Of a stretch of DNA of 64,000 nt, positions 11,160 to 20,583 are shown in pieces. This stretch comes from Streptomyces sp. NBC_01451. Lineage in GTDB: Bacteria > Actinomycetota > Actinomycetes > Streptomycetales > Streptomycetaceae. A program made the position numbers and the translations under genes. How positions within the stretch are numbered: the stretch's first letter is position 1; each line of letters begins with the position of its first letter. A model generated the notes under the pieces. It was given only the letters and a program-made list of their open reading frames with translations. It did no database searches and was not told the origin of the DNA. Location of the stretch: positions 9,796,001 to 9,860,000 of the forward strand of contig NZ_CP109479.1 of NCBI RefSeq assembly GCF_036227485.1, in the 5' to 3' direction.

Positions 11160-11492
11160 GTGACAGCAGGGGATTCCTACGGCCGTATCGACGACGATGA
11201 CTACCCCGCCTACACCATGGGCCGAGCCGCCGAGATGCTCGGCACCACACAGGGCTTCCTCCGCGCCATCGGCGAGGCCCGACTCATCACTCCGCTGCGC
11301 TCCGAGGGCGGACACCGGCGCTACTCCCGCTACCAGCTGCGGATCGCTGCCCGAGCCCGGGAACTCGTCGACCAGGGGACCCCCATCGAGGCCGCCTGCC
11401 GCATCATCATCCTCGAAGACCAGCTTGAGGAAGCCCAGCGCATCAACGCCGAATACCGCCGCGCCGCATCCCGGCACACTGCCCGTGCCTGA
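11160..11492 (+). CDS. Small MerR-family DNA-binding protein
   Basis: 110 residues from the GTG at 11160, with GAGAGG about 6 bases upstream (an earlier GTG at 11154 is possible). Residues about 15-70 are a MerR winged helix (YTMGRAAEMLGTTQGFLRAIGEARLI followed by GGHRRYSRYQLRIAARARELVDQG). A short helix (EDQLEEAQRINAEYRRA) follows that would form the dimer coil. There is no effector-binding domain and no metal-binding cysteines, so the signal is unknown. The long leader suggests control at the RNA level. Confidence 0.85.
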   Translation: MTAGDSYGRIDDDDYPAYTMGRAAEMLGTTQGFLRAIGEARLITPLRSEGGHRRYSRYQLRIAARARELVDQGTPIEAACRIIILEDQLEEAQRINAEYRRAASRHTARA

Positions 11493-11551
11493 CACCCGCC
11501 CCGCGGAGACGCCCCGGGCCGACCCATCCGACAACGCCAGAATATGAGCGC

Positions 11552-12355
11552 ATGATCGCCGAAGACACCGAGCCGCCGGCCCAGGGACGAGAGTCCCGGC
11601 CCGGTCACGGCCCCACTCCCGACTCCGAGCGCACTCCGGCGGTCGACACGCCTGCCGGCGCAATCGGCAGGCTGACCGGCGGGCAGGCAGCCGCGAGCCT
11701 GGAAGCCGGGGTGGAGCGCGCGGCTGCTGCGCTGAAGCCGAGGATGCGAGGCTGGCTGCACGCCGGAGTGTTCCCGCTCGCGCTGGTCGGCGGCATCGTC
11801 CTGATCGCCGTTTCACGCTCGGCGGCGTCAGTGGCGGCCTGCTCGGTGTACGCGGTGTCGGCCAGCCTGCTGTTCGGCACCAGTGCGGTCTACCACCGCG
11901 GAACGTGGGGCCCGCGAGGGGAAGCGGTACTGCGGCGCCTGGACCACGCGAACATCTTCCTGATCATCGCCGGTACCTATACCCCGCTGGCGGTACTGCT
12001 GCTGCCCGAGCGACGACAGGTGGTGCTGCTCACCGTGGTGTGGGCGGGGGCCCTGGCCGGCATCGCCTTCCGCGTCCTGTGGATCGGGGCTCCCCGCTGG
12101 CTGTACACCCCGTGCTACATCGCCCTGGGCTGGGTGGCCGTCTTCAACCTGCCCGACTTCGCGCGCACCGGCGGCATCACGGTGGTCCTGCTCGTCATCG
12201 CCGGCGGACTGCTCTACACCGCGGGCGCGGTCGTCTACGGACTCAAGCGCCCCGACCCCTCACCTGCCTGGTTCGGCTTCCACGAGGTCTTCCACGCCCT
12301 GACCATCGCCGCCTTCACCGCGCACTACACCGCCATCCTCCTCGCGGTCACCTGA
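11552..12355 (+). CDS. Hemolysin III / PAQR-family membrane protein
   Basis: 267 residues. About 65 disordered residues precede seven hydrophobic segments. Family marks are SAVYHRGTW, LDHANIFLIIAGTYTP and HEVFHALTIAAFTAHY, whose His and Asp residues form the metal site of PAQR/HlyIII proteins. The bacterial members (TrhA type) affect membrane lipid homeostasis; toxin activity is not implied. The extended N-terminus is longer than usual. It follows the MerR gene by 59 bases. Confidence 0.85.
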   Translation: MIAEDTEPPAQGRESRPGHGPTPDSERTPAVDTPAGAIGRLTGGQAAASLEAGVERAAAALKPRMRGWLHAGVFPLALVGGIVLIAVSRSAASVAACSVYAVSASLLFGTSAVYHRGTWGPRGEAVLRRLDHANIFLIIAGTYTPLAVLLLPERRQVVLLTVVWAGALAGIAFRVLWIGAPRWLYTPCYIALGWVAVFNLPDFARTGGITVVLLVIAGGLLYTAGAVVYGLKRPDPSPAWFGFHEVFHALTIAAFTAHYTAILLAVT

Positions 12356-12554
12356 CGGTGTCCGTTGCGTGCCGAAGCGCAGAGGACCCGGGCCCGGCAG
12401 GGCCCTGGCCGCACATGGCCGGGCAGCGGCCGGCGGGCGGAGCCGGCCCCGCGTCCCGTGATGCAATGTGACCTGTCCGGCACCGGACTTGGCACAGGTC
12501 TTTCGCGCATACGGGGCGGCGCCCCGAGCGTCATGGAGCAATCAAGGAGTCGCT

Positions 12555-13865
12555 GTGACCGCAAGAGGGCCGGACGGCGGGCAGGCCTCTCGCCTTCCCG
12601 GGGGCGAGAGTCGCCCCGGCGGGGAGATGACTCTCGTGGGGATGCTGGAGGCGGCGGAGGCCGCGGCGCCGGTGGAGTCGCTCGACGTGGTCGCGCGCCT
12701 GCTCAGGGAGCAACTCGGAGCCGTGTCGGTGTCGTTCCTCATCATGGACTTCACCGGCAGCTCGGTCGTACGGCTGGGGGTGGCGGGCAGTGTCGACACC
12801 GATGAACCCGCCCGGCGGATCACGCTGAAGGGCACCCTGTACGACGACGTGATCCGCACCCAAAGGCCGAGCCTGGAGGACAGGGGCGAGGACGCGCTGG
12901 TGCGTGTCGTCGCCCCGGTGACCAACCGCGGGGACACCATCGGGCTCCTCGAACTGTTCCTGCCCACGGCGCCGGACGAGGAGGTGATGCGGGAGATCGG
13001 CGAGACCGCGCACGCGCTGGCGTACATCGTCATCGCGAACCGGTCCTACACGGACGTGTACCAGTGGGGCCGCCGCACCACCCCACTGAGCCTGGCCGCG
13101 GAGATCCAGCACAGGCTCCTCCCGGCCTCGCTGGCGTGCGAGGCCGCGCAGTTCGCGGTCGCCGGGGCGCTGGAGCCGGCCGACCACGTCGGGGGTGACA
13201 CCTTCGACTACGTCGTCGACCGGGACAGCGTCCAGCTCTCCGTCACCGACGCCATGGGGCACGACGTCGACGCCGCGCTGCTGGCCACCCTCCTGGTGAG
13301 CGCCCTGCGCCGGGCACGGCGAGCCGGTGCCGACCTCGCCGAACAGGCCCACCAGGCCGACCAGGCCATGCGCGAACACGGCCGCCAGGGATACGTCACC
13401 GGCCAACTCCTGCGCATCAGCCTGATCGACGGCGAGACCGAGTTCATCAACGCCGGACACCCCTGGCCGCTGCGGATGAGAGACGGACAGGTGCAGGAGA
13501 TCACCCCGAAGATCGACACGCCGTTCGGTTTCCCCATCCCGCACACCTACCAGGTCCAGTCGCTGGACCTGCGGCCGGGCGACCGGCTGGTGATGCTGAC
13601 CGACGGCATGCTGGAGCGCAACGCGGGCCGCCTCGATCTGTCCGACCTGATCGTGCGCACCCGCGCCCTGCATCCACGCGAGGCTTCCCGCACCCTCATC
13701 GCGGCGATCATCGACGCCAACGACGGTCACCTGCAGGACGACGCGACCGTCATGTGCCTGGACTGGCACGGCACCGGCCAGTCCCATCGTGACGCCGCCA
13801 CCGGAGCCGACCTCACCGACGCCTCACGAGCGTCAAGAACGGGACGGACCACTCCTGGGCGATGA
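12555..13865 (+). CDS. GAF-like domain plus SpoIIE/RsbU-type PP2C phosphatase
   Basis: 436 residues; GTG start with AAGGAG five bases upstream. Residues about 30-180 resemble a GAF sensor. From about 190 the SpoIIE phosphatase domain shows LAAEIQHRLLP, GGDTFDY, TDAMGHD, TDGMLERNAG and DDATVMCLDW, which carry the metal-binding aspartates. Such phosphatases reactivate anti-anti-sigma factors. No sigma factor or STAS protein lies beside it, but an RsbW-like ATPase does (10189). Confidence 0.9.
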   Translation: MTARGPDGGQASRLPGGESRPGGEMTLVGMLEAAEAAAPVESLDVVARLLREQLGAVSVSFLIMDFTGSSVVRLGVAGSVDTDEPARRITLKGTLYDDVIRTQRPSLEDRGEDALVRVVAPVTNRGDTIGLLELFLPTAPDEEVMREIGETAHALAYIVIANRSYTDVYQWGRRTTPLSLAAEIQHRLLPASLACEAAQFAVAGALEPADHVGGDTFDYVVDRDSVQLSVTDAMGHDVDAALLATLLVSALRRARRAGADLAEQAHQADQAMREHGRQGYVTGQLLRISLIDGETEFINAGHPWPLRMRDGQVQEITPKIDTPFGFPIPHTYQVQSLDLRPGDRLVMLTDGMLERNAGRLDLSDLIVRTRALHPREASRTLIAAIIDANDGHLQDDATVMCLDWHGTGQSHRDAATGADLTDASRASRTGRTTPGR

Positions 13866-14146
13866 CTCCGGGCACATGCGGGGCGAGAACCGGCAAGGCA
13901 GCGAATGTGCCTGAGCAGGCTTGCGCCTGCTGCCGCGACAGGCGTTCCGCGCGGACTTCCACCGGCTTGAGGCCCGGCCCCCGGCCCCCGGCCCCCGGGC
14001 CGCCTGCCGTGTCCTGTGCCGGGCTGCTCCCGCGAGCCGACAGGCATGCGGACGCGTCCATCCCACGTGCAGGCCGCCGGTATCGGTGAGGTCGCCGGTG
14101 GCCCGCGTGCGAACGCCTGCCGGGACCAGCGCGCCCGCCGTCCGGA

Positions 14147-14290
14147 ATCACTGAGGACACCACCGGCGCCCGTGCAGCCGGTACGGACGCGGCCCAGCGG
14201 CTCATCGACGAGCACGGCAGGTTCCTCGACGGTCTGGAGCGGCAGCTCGACACCCCGTACGACGAGCCGCGGCCGGGCGCCGCTGCGTGA
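14147..14290 (+). pseudogene. Remnant of an antitoxin-like gene
   Basis: An open frame without a start codon (it opens ATC ACT GAG) reads ITEDTTGARAAGTDAAQRL and ends in TPYDEPRPGAAA. It has the charged helical look of short antitoxins encoded before Fic/Doc-type toxins in Streptomyces. Its stop overlaps the GTG of the next frame (GTGA), as in an intact operon. The missing start suggests decay. The 280 bases before it (13866-14146) hold only GC-rich sequence with a short CCCCCGG repeat. Confidence 0.35.
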
Positions 14291-14475
14291 TCCTGCACGT
14301 CGACGAATCCTGGATCGTCGACGTGGCGCAACGGGCCGGTGACGGCGATCCGGCCGCGGTCGACTACGGCGTCCCCATCGCCGCAGTCGACCGCCACCGT
14401 GGCGAACTCCTCGACACGCCTGTCTACGACGGTCCCTACGCCCGTGCCGCCCTGGTGCGCACGTGGAAACCCTGA
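14287..14475 (+). pseudogene. Truncated Fic/Doc-type toxin-like fragment
   Basis: 62 codons from a GTG that overlaps the preceding stop. VILHVDESWIVDVAQRAG and AAVDYGVPIAAVDRHRGE resemble the N-terminal part of the Streptomyces Fic-type toxin component, which normally continues for another 60 or so residues. The active-site region is absent, so it is most likely a dead toxin gene. The match is by recollection of the family's N-terminus, so confidence is limited. Confidence 0.4.
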
Positions 14476-14564
14476 TCACGGACCGGATGCCTGTCGCCTC
14501 CGCGCACGTCGGTTCAGTCACGCGGTACGGGTTGTCGCCCGCGTCGCGGAGCCGAGCGCGAGGC

Positions 14565-15077
14565 CTACTCCAGTTCGTCCGCCAGCAGGTCCATCAGCAG
14601 CCCGTCGTGCCAGCTGCCGTCCGCGCCGCGCTCGTACTGCCGCATGACGCCCACCGGGCGGAAACCGACCTTGCGGTAGCACCGGATGGCGGCGGCATTG
14701 TCCGCTGCCGGATCGATGACCAGTCGGCGGTATCCGTGATCATCGATCAGGTGACGTGCCAGGGTGCGGACCGTGTCAGTGCCGAGACCGCGCCCGTGCA
14801 CCGCCGGGTCGAGATAGATGTCGATGTTGGCATGCCGGTAGTCCGGCTCGTCCTCGGCTCCCCACTGGACAGCGCCGACCACCCGGCCGTCGTGCTCTAC
14901 CGCGTAGGTCCGGGCCCCGGGATCTTCGAGCTCCTCGGTCACGGCGGCCGTCAGGTCGTCGCCACCCGGCCAACGCGCGTACACCTCAGGTGTGCTCCGG
15001 ATCGCGGCCAGAGCCGGGATGTCGTCCACCGTCGCCGGCCGAAGCGTCACCCGTGCTCCGTGCAGGACCGTCCGCAT
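14565..15077 (-). CDS. GNAT-family N-acetyltransferase, AAC(6')-like
   Basis: 170 residues from the ATG at 15077; an ATG at 15089 would add MIRG, and neither has a strong ribosome site. The acetyl-CoA loop is VHGRGLGTDTVRTLARHLI, preceded by NIDIYLDP and followed by NAAAIRCYRKVGFRPVG, the standard GNAT core. The pattern resembles aminoglycoside 6'-N-acetyltransferases, but many relatives act on other amines. It is a single gene with no obvious partner. Confidence 0.85.
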   Translation of the reverse strand: MRTVLHGARVTLRPATVDDIPALAAIRSTPEVYARWPGGDDLTAAVTEELEDPGARTYAVEHDGRVVGAVQWGAEDEPDYRHANIDIYLDPAVHGRGLGTDTVRTLARHLIDDHGYRRLVIDPAADNAAAIRCYRKVGFRPVGVMRQYERGADGSWHDGLLMDLLADELE

Positions 15078-15334
15078 ACCCCTGATCATCCCCGACTTCG
15101 GATCCACTCGTCCAGGAAGCAGAAAGCAGGCGCGGGTGTCCTTCGGGGACGTCGTTCCCGGACGTGCCGAGATGTGGGTGCGGCCCTTGGTGTGCGCCTC
15201 CCTGGCTACGGCAGCTGCTTGCGCGGTTCGGCGGTGCTTGACCGCCGGCCGGCGCGAGCCCTGACCGGCCACCGCAGGGAGCTCTGCTTGCCGCCGAGCC
15301 GAGGATGCTCCGACCAGTTGCTGCCGGGCAGTGG

Positions 15335-16123
15335 TCAATCAGGACGGCGGGCTGTGACGATCCAGGCACGCGAGTCGAAGTAGACGCCGCCGTCGGTGTT
15401 GTGGGCGTCGAGGGTGGCGCGTAGTCGTGTGCGTGCCTGCTCGGCGGCCGTGGCGTCGAAGGTGGCAAGCAGGTCTTTGAATTCCCACAGGCGGAGCACG
15501 GCGTCGAAGGCGCTGGCGCTGTCCGGGCCGTAGTAGACGGGCTCGTGCACGTCGGCGAAACCGACGTCCGTGAAGCCGGCCGCCGTCAGGATCCCCTCCG
15601 TGACGGTGGGGTCGGCGAGCGAGAACGGGTCAGGGCCGCGGGGTGCAGCCGATGCTGAGGCGGCGGAGGTGAGGGTCCGGCGGATCGCGGTGGCCCACTC
15701 ATTGCGCTCGCGCTCCTGCCAGACCAGCAGCACCAGGCGCGCCCCCGGGCGGAGAGCGCGCCCGATGTTGGCGAACGCGGCGACCGGGTCGGCGAAGAAC
15801 ATCGTTCCGAACCTGCTGATACAGAGGTCGAAACGCGCCTCTGGAAAGCGGTGAACCTGGGCGTCCGCCTGCTGGTAGGTGACGTTTGCCAGTCCCTGGT
15901 CGTCACTGAGCAGGCGGGCCCGTTCGAGCATCGGCGCGGAGACGTCGACGCCCAGCGCGCTCCCGGCGATGGCGGCGCGGGCGGCCTCGCGGGTGGACTG
16001 TCCGCTGCCGCAGCCGATGTCGAGCACACGGTCACGAGGTCCGACGCGGGCAGCGGCGCGGAAGAGTTCGTTGTGCAGGCGCAATTCCGCGTCGTAGTCA
16101 AAAAGGTCGGACATCACCGTCAC
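15335..16123 (-). CDS. Class I SAM-dependent methyltransferase
   Basis: 262 residues. Motif I is VLDIGCGSGQST, followed by ALGVDVSAPMLERAR and FDLCISRFGTMFF, the Rossmann methyltransferase layout. The GTG start overlaps the stop of the LLM oxidoreductase (GTGA) with GAGAGG five bases upstream; an ATG nine bases later is the alternative. It is the last gene of a three-gene operon (hydrolase, LLM oxidoreductase, methyltransferase). The substrate is not deducible. Confidence 0.87.
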   Translation of the reverse strand: MTVMSDLFDYDAELRLHNELFRAAARVGPRDRVLDIGCGSGQSTREAARAAIAGSALGVDVSAPMLERARLLSDDQGLANVTYQQADAQVHRFPEARFDLCISRFGTMFFADPVAAFANIGRALRPGARLVLLVWQERERNEWATAIRRTLTSAASASAAPRGPDPFSLADPTVTEGILTAAGFTDVGFADVHEPVYYGPDSASAFDAVLRLWEFKDLLATFDATAAEQARTRLRATLDAHNTDGGVYFDSRAWIVTARRPD

Positions 16124-16986
16124 CGGATCCTCTCGATGCCAATGTCAGTGTCACCTTCGATGCCGATTCCGAGGTCGGCCGGGCCGTCGCGGAGTACGCC
16201 TCGCACCTGGTCCATCGACACTGTTTCCGATGCGAACTCCGCCAGCCACCACGTGGCGCCCGCCCTGGCGTAGGGCGCCGGATCGGTACCGGGCGGGAGG
16301 GGGACGGCGATGTCGTACGGGGCCGTCGTCTTCCGGCGGAGACCCGTGATGCTGGCGACGATGTCGGCGAGCTGATCCGGGTGGTCGAGATCGACCGGCA
16401 CGAAACCGTCGTGCTGTGCGGCGCGGCGCAGGGGCTTGACGTTACCGGGAAGTCCCGCGGCCCACACCGGCACGCCGGGGCGCTGAACCGGTCGGGGAAG
16501 GAAGGTGATGCCGTCGACCGTGAAGTTCCGGCTCCTATGGTGCACCGGTCTGCCGGACCACGCGGCGGCGAGAATCTCCAGTGACTCGTCGAGCAGACGG
16601 CCCCGCTGGCGGTCATCGACTTCCTCGCCGGTCGCGGCCAGCTCGCCGGCGAAGCGATCACTGCCGAGACCGACGCCGAGTGTGAGGCGGCCCCTGCTGA
16701 GCCGGTCCAGCGTGGCGGTCTCCCTGGCGACCTTGGCCGGTCGGCGGCGGGAAAGAGGTGTGACCATGGGGCCCAACCGGACGCGGTCGGTGGCGGTGGC
16801 GATCGCGGCCAGCGTGATCCACGGGTCGGCCACCTGCCGGACCGGCTCCCGCCAGCGCAGGTGGTCCCATACGAACACGCCGTGCCAGCCGGCCTCCTCC
16901 GCCTCGGCGCCCAGACGTGCGACCACCGTGGGGTCGGCGAGCTCGTCGAAGAGCGGCAACCAGAGTGCCGACCGCAGCCGGGTCAT
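16120..16986 (-). CDS. LLM-class (luciferase-like) flavin/F420-dependent oxidoreductase
   Basis: 288 residues; the ATG start overlaps the hydrolase stop (ATGA). The bacterial luciferase-like fold is shown by GWHGVFVWDHLRWREP, ATATDRVRLGPMVTPLSRRRPAKVARETATLDRLSRGRLTLGVGLG and the late PVWAAG. In actinomycetes this family usually uses F420 or FMN. The gene is coupled to a hydrolase upstream and a methyltransferase downstream, which suggests a small catabolic or modifying pathway under the divergent LysR regulator. Confidence 0.87.
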   Translation of the reverse strand: MTRLRSALWLPLFDELADPTVVARLGAEAEEAGWHGVFVWDHLRWREPVRQVADPWITLAAIATATDRVRLGPMVTPLSRRRPAKVARETATLDRLSRGRLTLGVGLGSDRFAGELAATGEEVDDRQRGRLLDESLEILAAAWSGRPVHHRSRNFTVDGITFLPRPVQRPGVPVWAAGLPGNVKPLRRAAQHDGFVPVDLDHPDQLADIVASITGLRRKTTAPYDIAVPLPPGTDPAPYARAGATWWLAEFASETVSMDQVRGVLRDGPADLGIGIEGDTDIGIERIR

Positions 16987-17840
16987 GGCCGGCCGCCTCG
17001 GGTGTGCTGGAGCAGGGCCGGGACGAACGAGTCCCACAGCGGCTTCGGCAGGTCGTGCCCGGCCCCTTCCAGGATCAGCAGCGTCGCGCCAGGAATCGCG
17101 TCGCGCAGCGCGTGTGCGTGGGGGAGCGGGAGAACCGGGTCGTGGTCGCCGTGCACCACCAGCGTCGGTGCCTTGAGGGAGGCGAAGTCGCGGGACGACC
17201 CGTCGAAGGCCATCGCGTAGTGGTTGACGAGGGTGGACGCGATGTCGCGGGCGCGGGCCACGTCCCGTTCGACCAGCGCGCGCACGGCGGTCTCGTCGAA
17301 GTGGGGCGAGCCGCCCGAGCACGCCTTCGCCGACGCGACGACGAAGTCCACCACCGCGCCGGAATCGGCGGGGTCCGGGGCGGCGGGGATGCCGTCGGCG
17401 AGCTCGTCCGACGACGGGGGGAGGCCGTCCTCGCCCGTGGAGGTGGAGACGAACGTCAGTGACTCCACCCGCTCGGGGTGGTCCACCCCGACGATGAGCC
17501 CGACTCCGCCGGCCATGGACCGGCAGACGATGTGTGCGCGCTCGACGTGCAGGGCGTCCAGGATGCCGAGCGCGTCCCCGGCCAGGTCGGTGAACGTGTA
17601 GCCGGGCCGCCCCGGCGGGTAGCTGGTGGACCGGCCGGTGTCCCGGTTGTCGTAGCGGATCACGTACCGGTCGCCGCGCGCGATCCGTTCGCACAGCTCG
17701 GCTTCCCACCACAGCATCGAGGCGCTCGCACCGTCGATGAGCAGGATCGCCGGGTGCGCCGGGTTTCCGAAGGTCTCGATGCACAGTTCGACATCGTTGA
17801 TCTGGACGGGCTGTTCTCCGTGCGAAAGGTGATCGGTCAT
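16983..17840 (-). CDS. Alpha/beta-fold hydrolase with variant nucleophile elbow
   Basis: 285 residues from the ATG at 17840. The fold is evident in HPAILLIDGASASMLWW (oxyanion region), YDNRDTGRST and PTLVVHGDHDPVLP, with a late GAGHDLP carrying the catalytic His. It resembles the aclacinomycin-methylesterase-like branch. The nucleophile elbow reads CRSMAGG, so the first Gly of GxSxG is Cys. It is the first gene of the operon and is divergent from LysR across 98 bases. Confidence 0.85.
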   Translation of the reverse strand: MTDHLSHGEQPVQINDVELCIETFGNPAHPAILLIDGASASMLWWEAELCERIARGDRYVIRYDNRDTGRSTSYPPGRPGYTFTDLAGDALGILDALHVERAHIVCRSMAGGVGLIVGVDHPERVESLTFVSTSTGEDGLPPSSDELADGIPAAPDPADSGAVVDFVVASAKACSGGSPHFDETAVRALVERDVARARDIASTLVNHYAMAFDGSSRDFASLKAPTLVVHGDHDPVLPLPHAHALRDAIPGATLLILEGAGHDLPKPLWDSFVPALLQHTRGGRP

Positions 17841-17866
17841 GAACGTCACGCTAGACCTGACCATTC

Positions 17867-17881
17867 ATCGCGAAAAGCGAT
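17867..17881. promoter_or_regulatory. Probable LysR-type operator
   Basis: The palindrome ATCGCGAAAAGCGAT lies in the 98-base divergent gap; on the opposite strand it gives the T-N11-A pattern of LysR-type binding sites. A second AT-rich half-site (AGTTTTCGATCAA) adjoins it. Placed between the regulator and the hydrolase operon, it would serve both. Confidence 0.5.
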
Positions 17882-17938
17882 AGTTTTCGATCAAGTCAAT
17901 CGTGTTCAGCGATGACAATGGATGACTATGGTGGGCGC

Positions 17939-18835
17939 ATGTCCGACGTTGAACTGCGACATCTCGCCACGATGGCCGCCGTGGCCGATGAGGGCTCGTT
18001 CGGGCGGGCGGCGGCGCGGCTCGGGTACACCCAGTCGACGGTGAGCCAGCAGATCGCGGCTTTGGAGAGAGCCGTCGGCGGTGCCGTGTTCGACCGGCCC
18101 GGCGGACCGAAGCCGGTGCGGATCACCCCACTCGGCACGGTCGTGCTGGCACACGGACGCGAGTTGCTCGCGAAGGCGCAGGCCATGGCGGCGGCAGTCG
18201 ACCGGTTCAAGGCCGGAGACGGCCGGGTCGACATCGGCACCTTCCAGAGTGTGTCCAACGTGATCCTGCCGCTGGTCGTACGCGGGCTTCGGGACGAGCA
18301 CCCAGGCTGCGACATCAGGCTGTTCGAGGAGGAGACCGACCAGCCGCAAGTCCAGGAGCTGGATCTGATGTTCTTCGACGGCCGCGTCGCCGGCGACGTC
18401 GAACACCGCAAACTGCTCGACGATCCCTACGTGTTGGTGGCCCGCCGCGGGGCCTTCCCCGACGGTCCGGTGAGCCCGGACCGACTCGACGGCGTACCGA
18501 TGGTGGCGCACCCGCCGATCTGCGACCAGGCCCGGATGGAGCAGGCGCTCGCCCGGCGCGGTGTTAGGCCGCACATCGTGTGCCGCACCGCGGGCAACGA
18601 AACCGTGCTGTCGATGGTGCGGGCCGGCATGGGTTCGGCGATCCTGCCGCAACTTGCCCTCCACAGCGTCGACATCGGCTCCGACGCGGCACTGTGCGTC
18701 CACGAACTCAGGCCAGAACTCCCGCCTCGCGAGATCTTCCTGCTGTGGCAGGCGCACCGAACCCACTCCCCACTCGCGGCACGAGCGATCGAGATCGCCG
18801 TGGAGGTCGCGGGCGGGATCGCCCGGCGCACGTGA
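17939..18835 (+). CDS. LysR-family transcriptional regulator
   Basis: 298 residues; ATG at 17939. Residues 1-60 are the LysR helix-turn-helix (ELRHLATMAAVADEGSFGRAAARLGYTQSTVSQQIAALE). The rest is the two-lobed effector-binding domain (VDIGTFQSVSNVILPLVVRGL, LMFFDGRV, GMGSAILPQLAL). The divergent operon of hydrolase, LLM oxidoreductase and methyltransferase is its likely target. The effector is unknown. Confidence 0.9.
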   Translation: MSDVELRHLATMAAVADEGSFGRAAARLGYTQSTVSQQIAALERAVGGAVFDRPGGPKPVRITPLGTVVLAHGRELLAKAQAMAAAVDRFKAGDGRVDIGTFQSVSNVILPLVVRGLRDEHPGCDIRLFEEETDQPQVQELDLMFFDGRVAGDVEHRKLLDDPYVLVARRGAFPDGPVSPDRLDGVPMVAHPPICDQARMEQALARRGVRPHIVCRTAGNETVLSMVRAGMGSAILPQLALHSVDIGSDAALCVHELRPELPPREIFLLWQAHRTHSPLAARAIEIAVEVAGGIARRT

Positions 18836-19102
18836 GGACCGGAGAGCCGGAGCAGTGGGGCGGTGTGGCCGCACACCACGCCCGAGTCTCACCGTCGCCG
18901 GATCGATACTGACCCCCACTGACCCCCGCGGTGTCGATCGCTGCGCGATGGGGAGAGGCCGGTGCTGCGGATATGTCAGTTTCCCAGGTGCGGCAAGGGA
19001 GAGATTCCTCCCCCTCACAGGACGGAAATCCGGTGCGAGGCTGTGCGGCGTCCGTACTGCTCGCGGGTCTTCGCACTCCGCTCTGGAAGAGAACTCCGCC
19101 AT

Positions 19103-20353
19103 ATGCCACTGTCGACCCGCGATCGGTCCAGCAAGCTTCCCTTTGTCGTTCTGGTGCTGGCCGCCGGGACCTTTCTGATGGGCACCACCGAATTCGTCAT
19201 CGCGGGCCTGCTGCCCGGGATCGGCGACGATCTGGGCGTCAGCGTGGCTCATGCGGGCCTGCTGATCACGGTGTTCGCGGTGGGCATGATCGTCGGGGCG
19301 CCTGTGATGGCGATCGCGACGTTGCGTCTGCCGCGGCGGTCCACGCTGGTTCTCGCGCTCGTCGTCTTCGCCGTCGGCCATGTGGCCGCCGCGCTCAGTT
19401 CGTCTTTCGCGGTCGTGCTCGCCGCCCGGTCGGTGACCGCACTGGCCACTGGTGCCTTCTGGTGCGTCGGGGCCGTTGTGGCGACGACCGCGGCGGGGCA
19501 CGCGTCGACTTCGCGGGCCCTGGGCCTGCTGCTGGGGGGAATGACCCTGGCCAATGTCGCCGGCGTTCCGCTGGGCTCATGGTTGGGCCAGGTGTCGGAC
19601 TGGCGAGGGCCGTTCTGGGTGCTGGCCGCCCTGTCGGCCGGTGCCGCGGCGGTCATCGGCCGGTTCATTCCTGACGAGGAGCGGCGCGAGACGCGGTCTG
19701 TCCGGGCCGAGCTCGCCGTGCTGCGTCAGGGCCGGGTCTGGCTGGCGCTGACCGCGACCGCCCTGCTCCTGGGAGGTGTTCTGGCGACGTACACCTACAT
19801 CTCGCCCCTGCTCACCGAGCGTGCCGGGATTCCTGCATGGGCGGTGCCCCTGGTCCTGACCGGTTACGGCCTGGGCGCCCTGCTGGGCACCACGGTCGGT
19901 GGACGCCTGGGTGACCGTCGGCCGCTCGCCACGCTCATCACGGCCGCCGCCGCGAGCACGCTGGTCCTGTTCCTGCTGGTGTTTCTCTCCACGAGCCCGG
20001 TGGCGACCGTAGTGCTGGTGACGGCCATGGGTGTGACGGGTTTCGCCGCGGCCCCGGTGCTCGGTGCGCTGATCATGCGCTTCGCCGGTTCCGCGCCCAC
20101 GCTGGCCTCCGCGCTGGGTAGTTCGGCGTCCAACGTGGGGATCGCCATCGGCTCCGGAGTGGCGGGCGTCGCCCTGACCTCATCACTGCGGCAGGCAGGG
20201 CCACCGCTGGTCGGTACGGTTGCCGCCGCGCTCACTCTCGTTCCGCTGACGGCACTCGCGCTGATGCACGCCACCCGTTCCGGCGCACCGCTTCCCAGGA
20301 CAGGAACAGACGCGGATCAGTCCGTCGAGGCCAGTCATCGGCCCATTTCCTGA
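19103..20353 (+). CDS. MFS exporter, Cmx/AraJ-like (copy 1)
   Basis: 416 residues with about 12 hydrophobic segments. The opening PFVVLVLAAGTFLMGTTEF, the loop GAPVMAIATLRLPRR (motif A) and GGRLGDRR place it in the drug:H+ antiporter branch that includes chloramphenicol and arabinose exporters. It is very similar along its whole length to the exporter at 24141. The start ATG follows GGAAGAG by about 12 bases. The substrate is unknown. Confidence 0.87.
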   Translation: MPLSTRDRSSKLPFVVLVLAAGTFLMGTTEFVIAGLLPGIGDDLGVSVAHAGLLITVFAVGMIVGAPVMAIATLRLPRRSTLVLALVVFAVGHVAAALSSSFAVVLAARSVTALATGAFWCVGAVVATTAAGHASTSRALGLLLGGMTLANVAGVPLGSWLGQVSDWRGPFWVLAALSAGAAAVIGRFIPDEERRETRSVRAELAVLRQGRVWLALTATALLLGGVLATYTYISPLLTERAGIPAWAVPLVLTGYGLGALLGTTVGGRLGDRRPLATLITAAAASTLVLFLLVFLSTSPVATVVLVTAMGVTGFAAAPVLGALIMRFAGSAPTLASALGSSASNVGIAIGSGVAGVALTSSLRQAGPPLVGTVAAALTLVPLTALALMHATRSGAPLPRTGTDADQSVEASHRPIS

Positions 20354-20583
20354 AGACGTCGCGGAGGAGCTCTCCCCGAGTGTCGGGGGGACCTCGTCCG
20401 CCTGCCGTTGGACGGTGGCGGCGCTCGCCGGTCGGCCTTGCGCCCGCTCCGCGCGCACCCGAGGAGTCGGAAAAGTCCAACCCCGCGGACATCACCGCCC
20501 ACACCGACCAGGTCACGGGTCCGCCGCTGTCACAGGCCACCTGCACGGACCACCGGGCACTCCCGCAATGCGGCCCGTCGCGG

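Noticed and set aside
19021..19065. GGAAATCCGGTGCGAGGCTG before the first MFS gene, like part of a cobalamin riboswitch
   Set aside because: Only one short box resembles the consensus; the other conserved elements and the downstream B12-type gene are missing.
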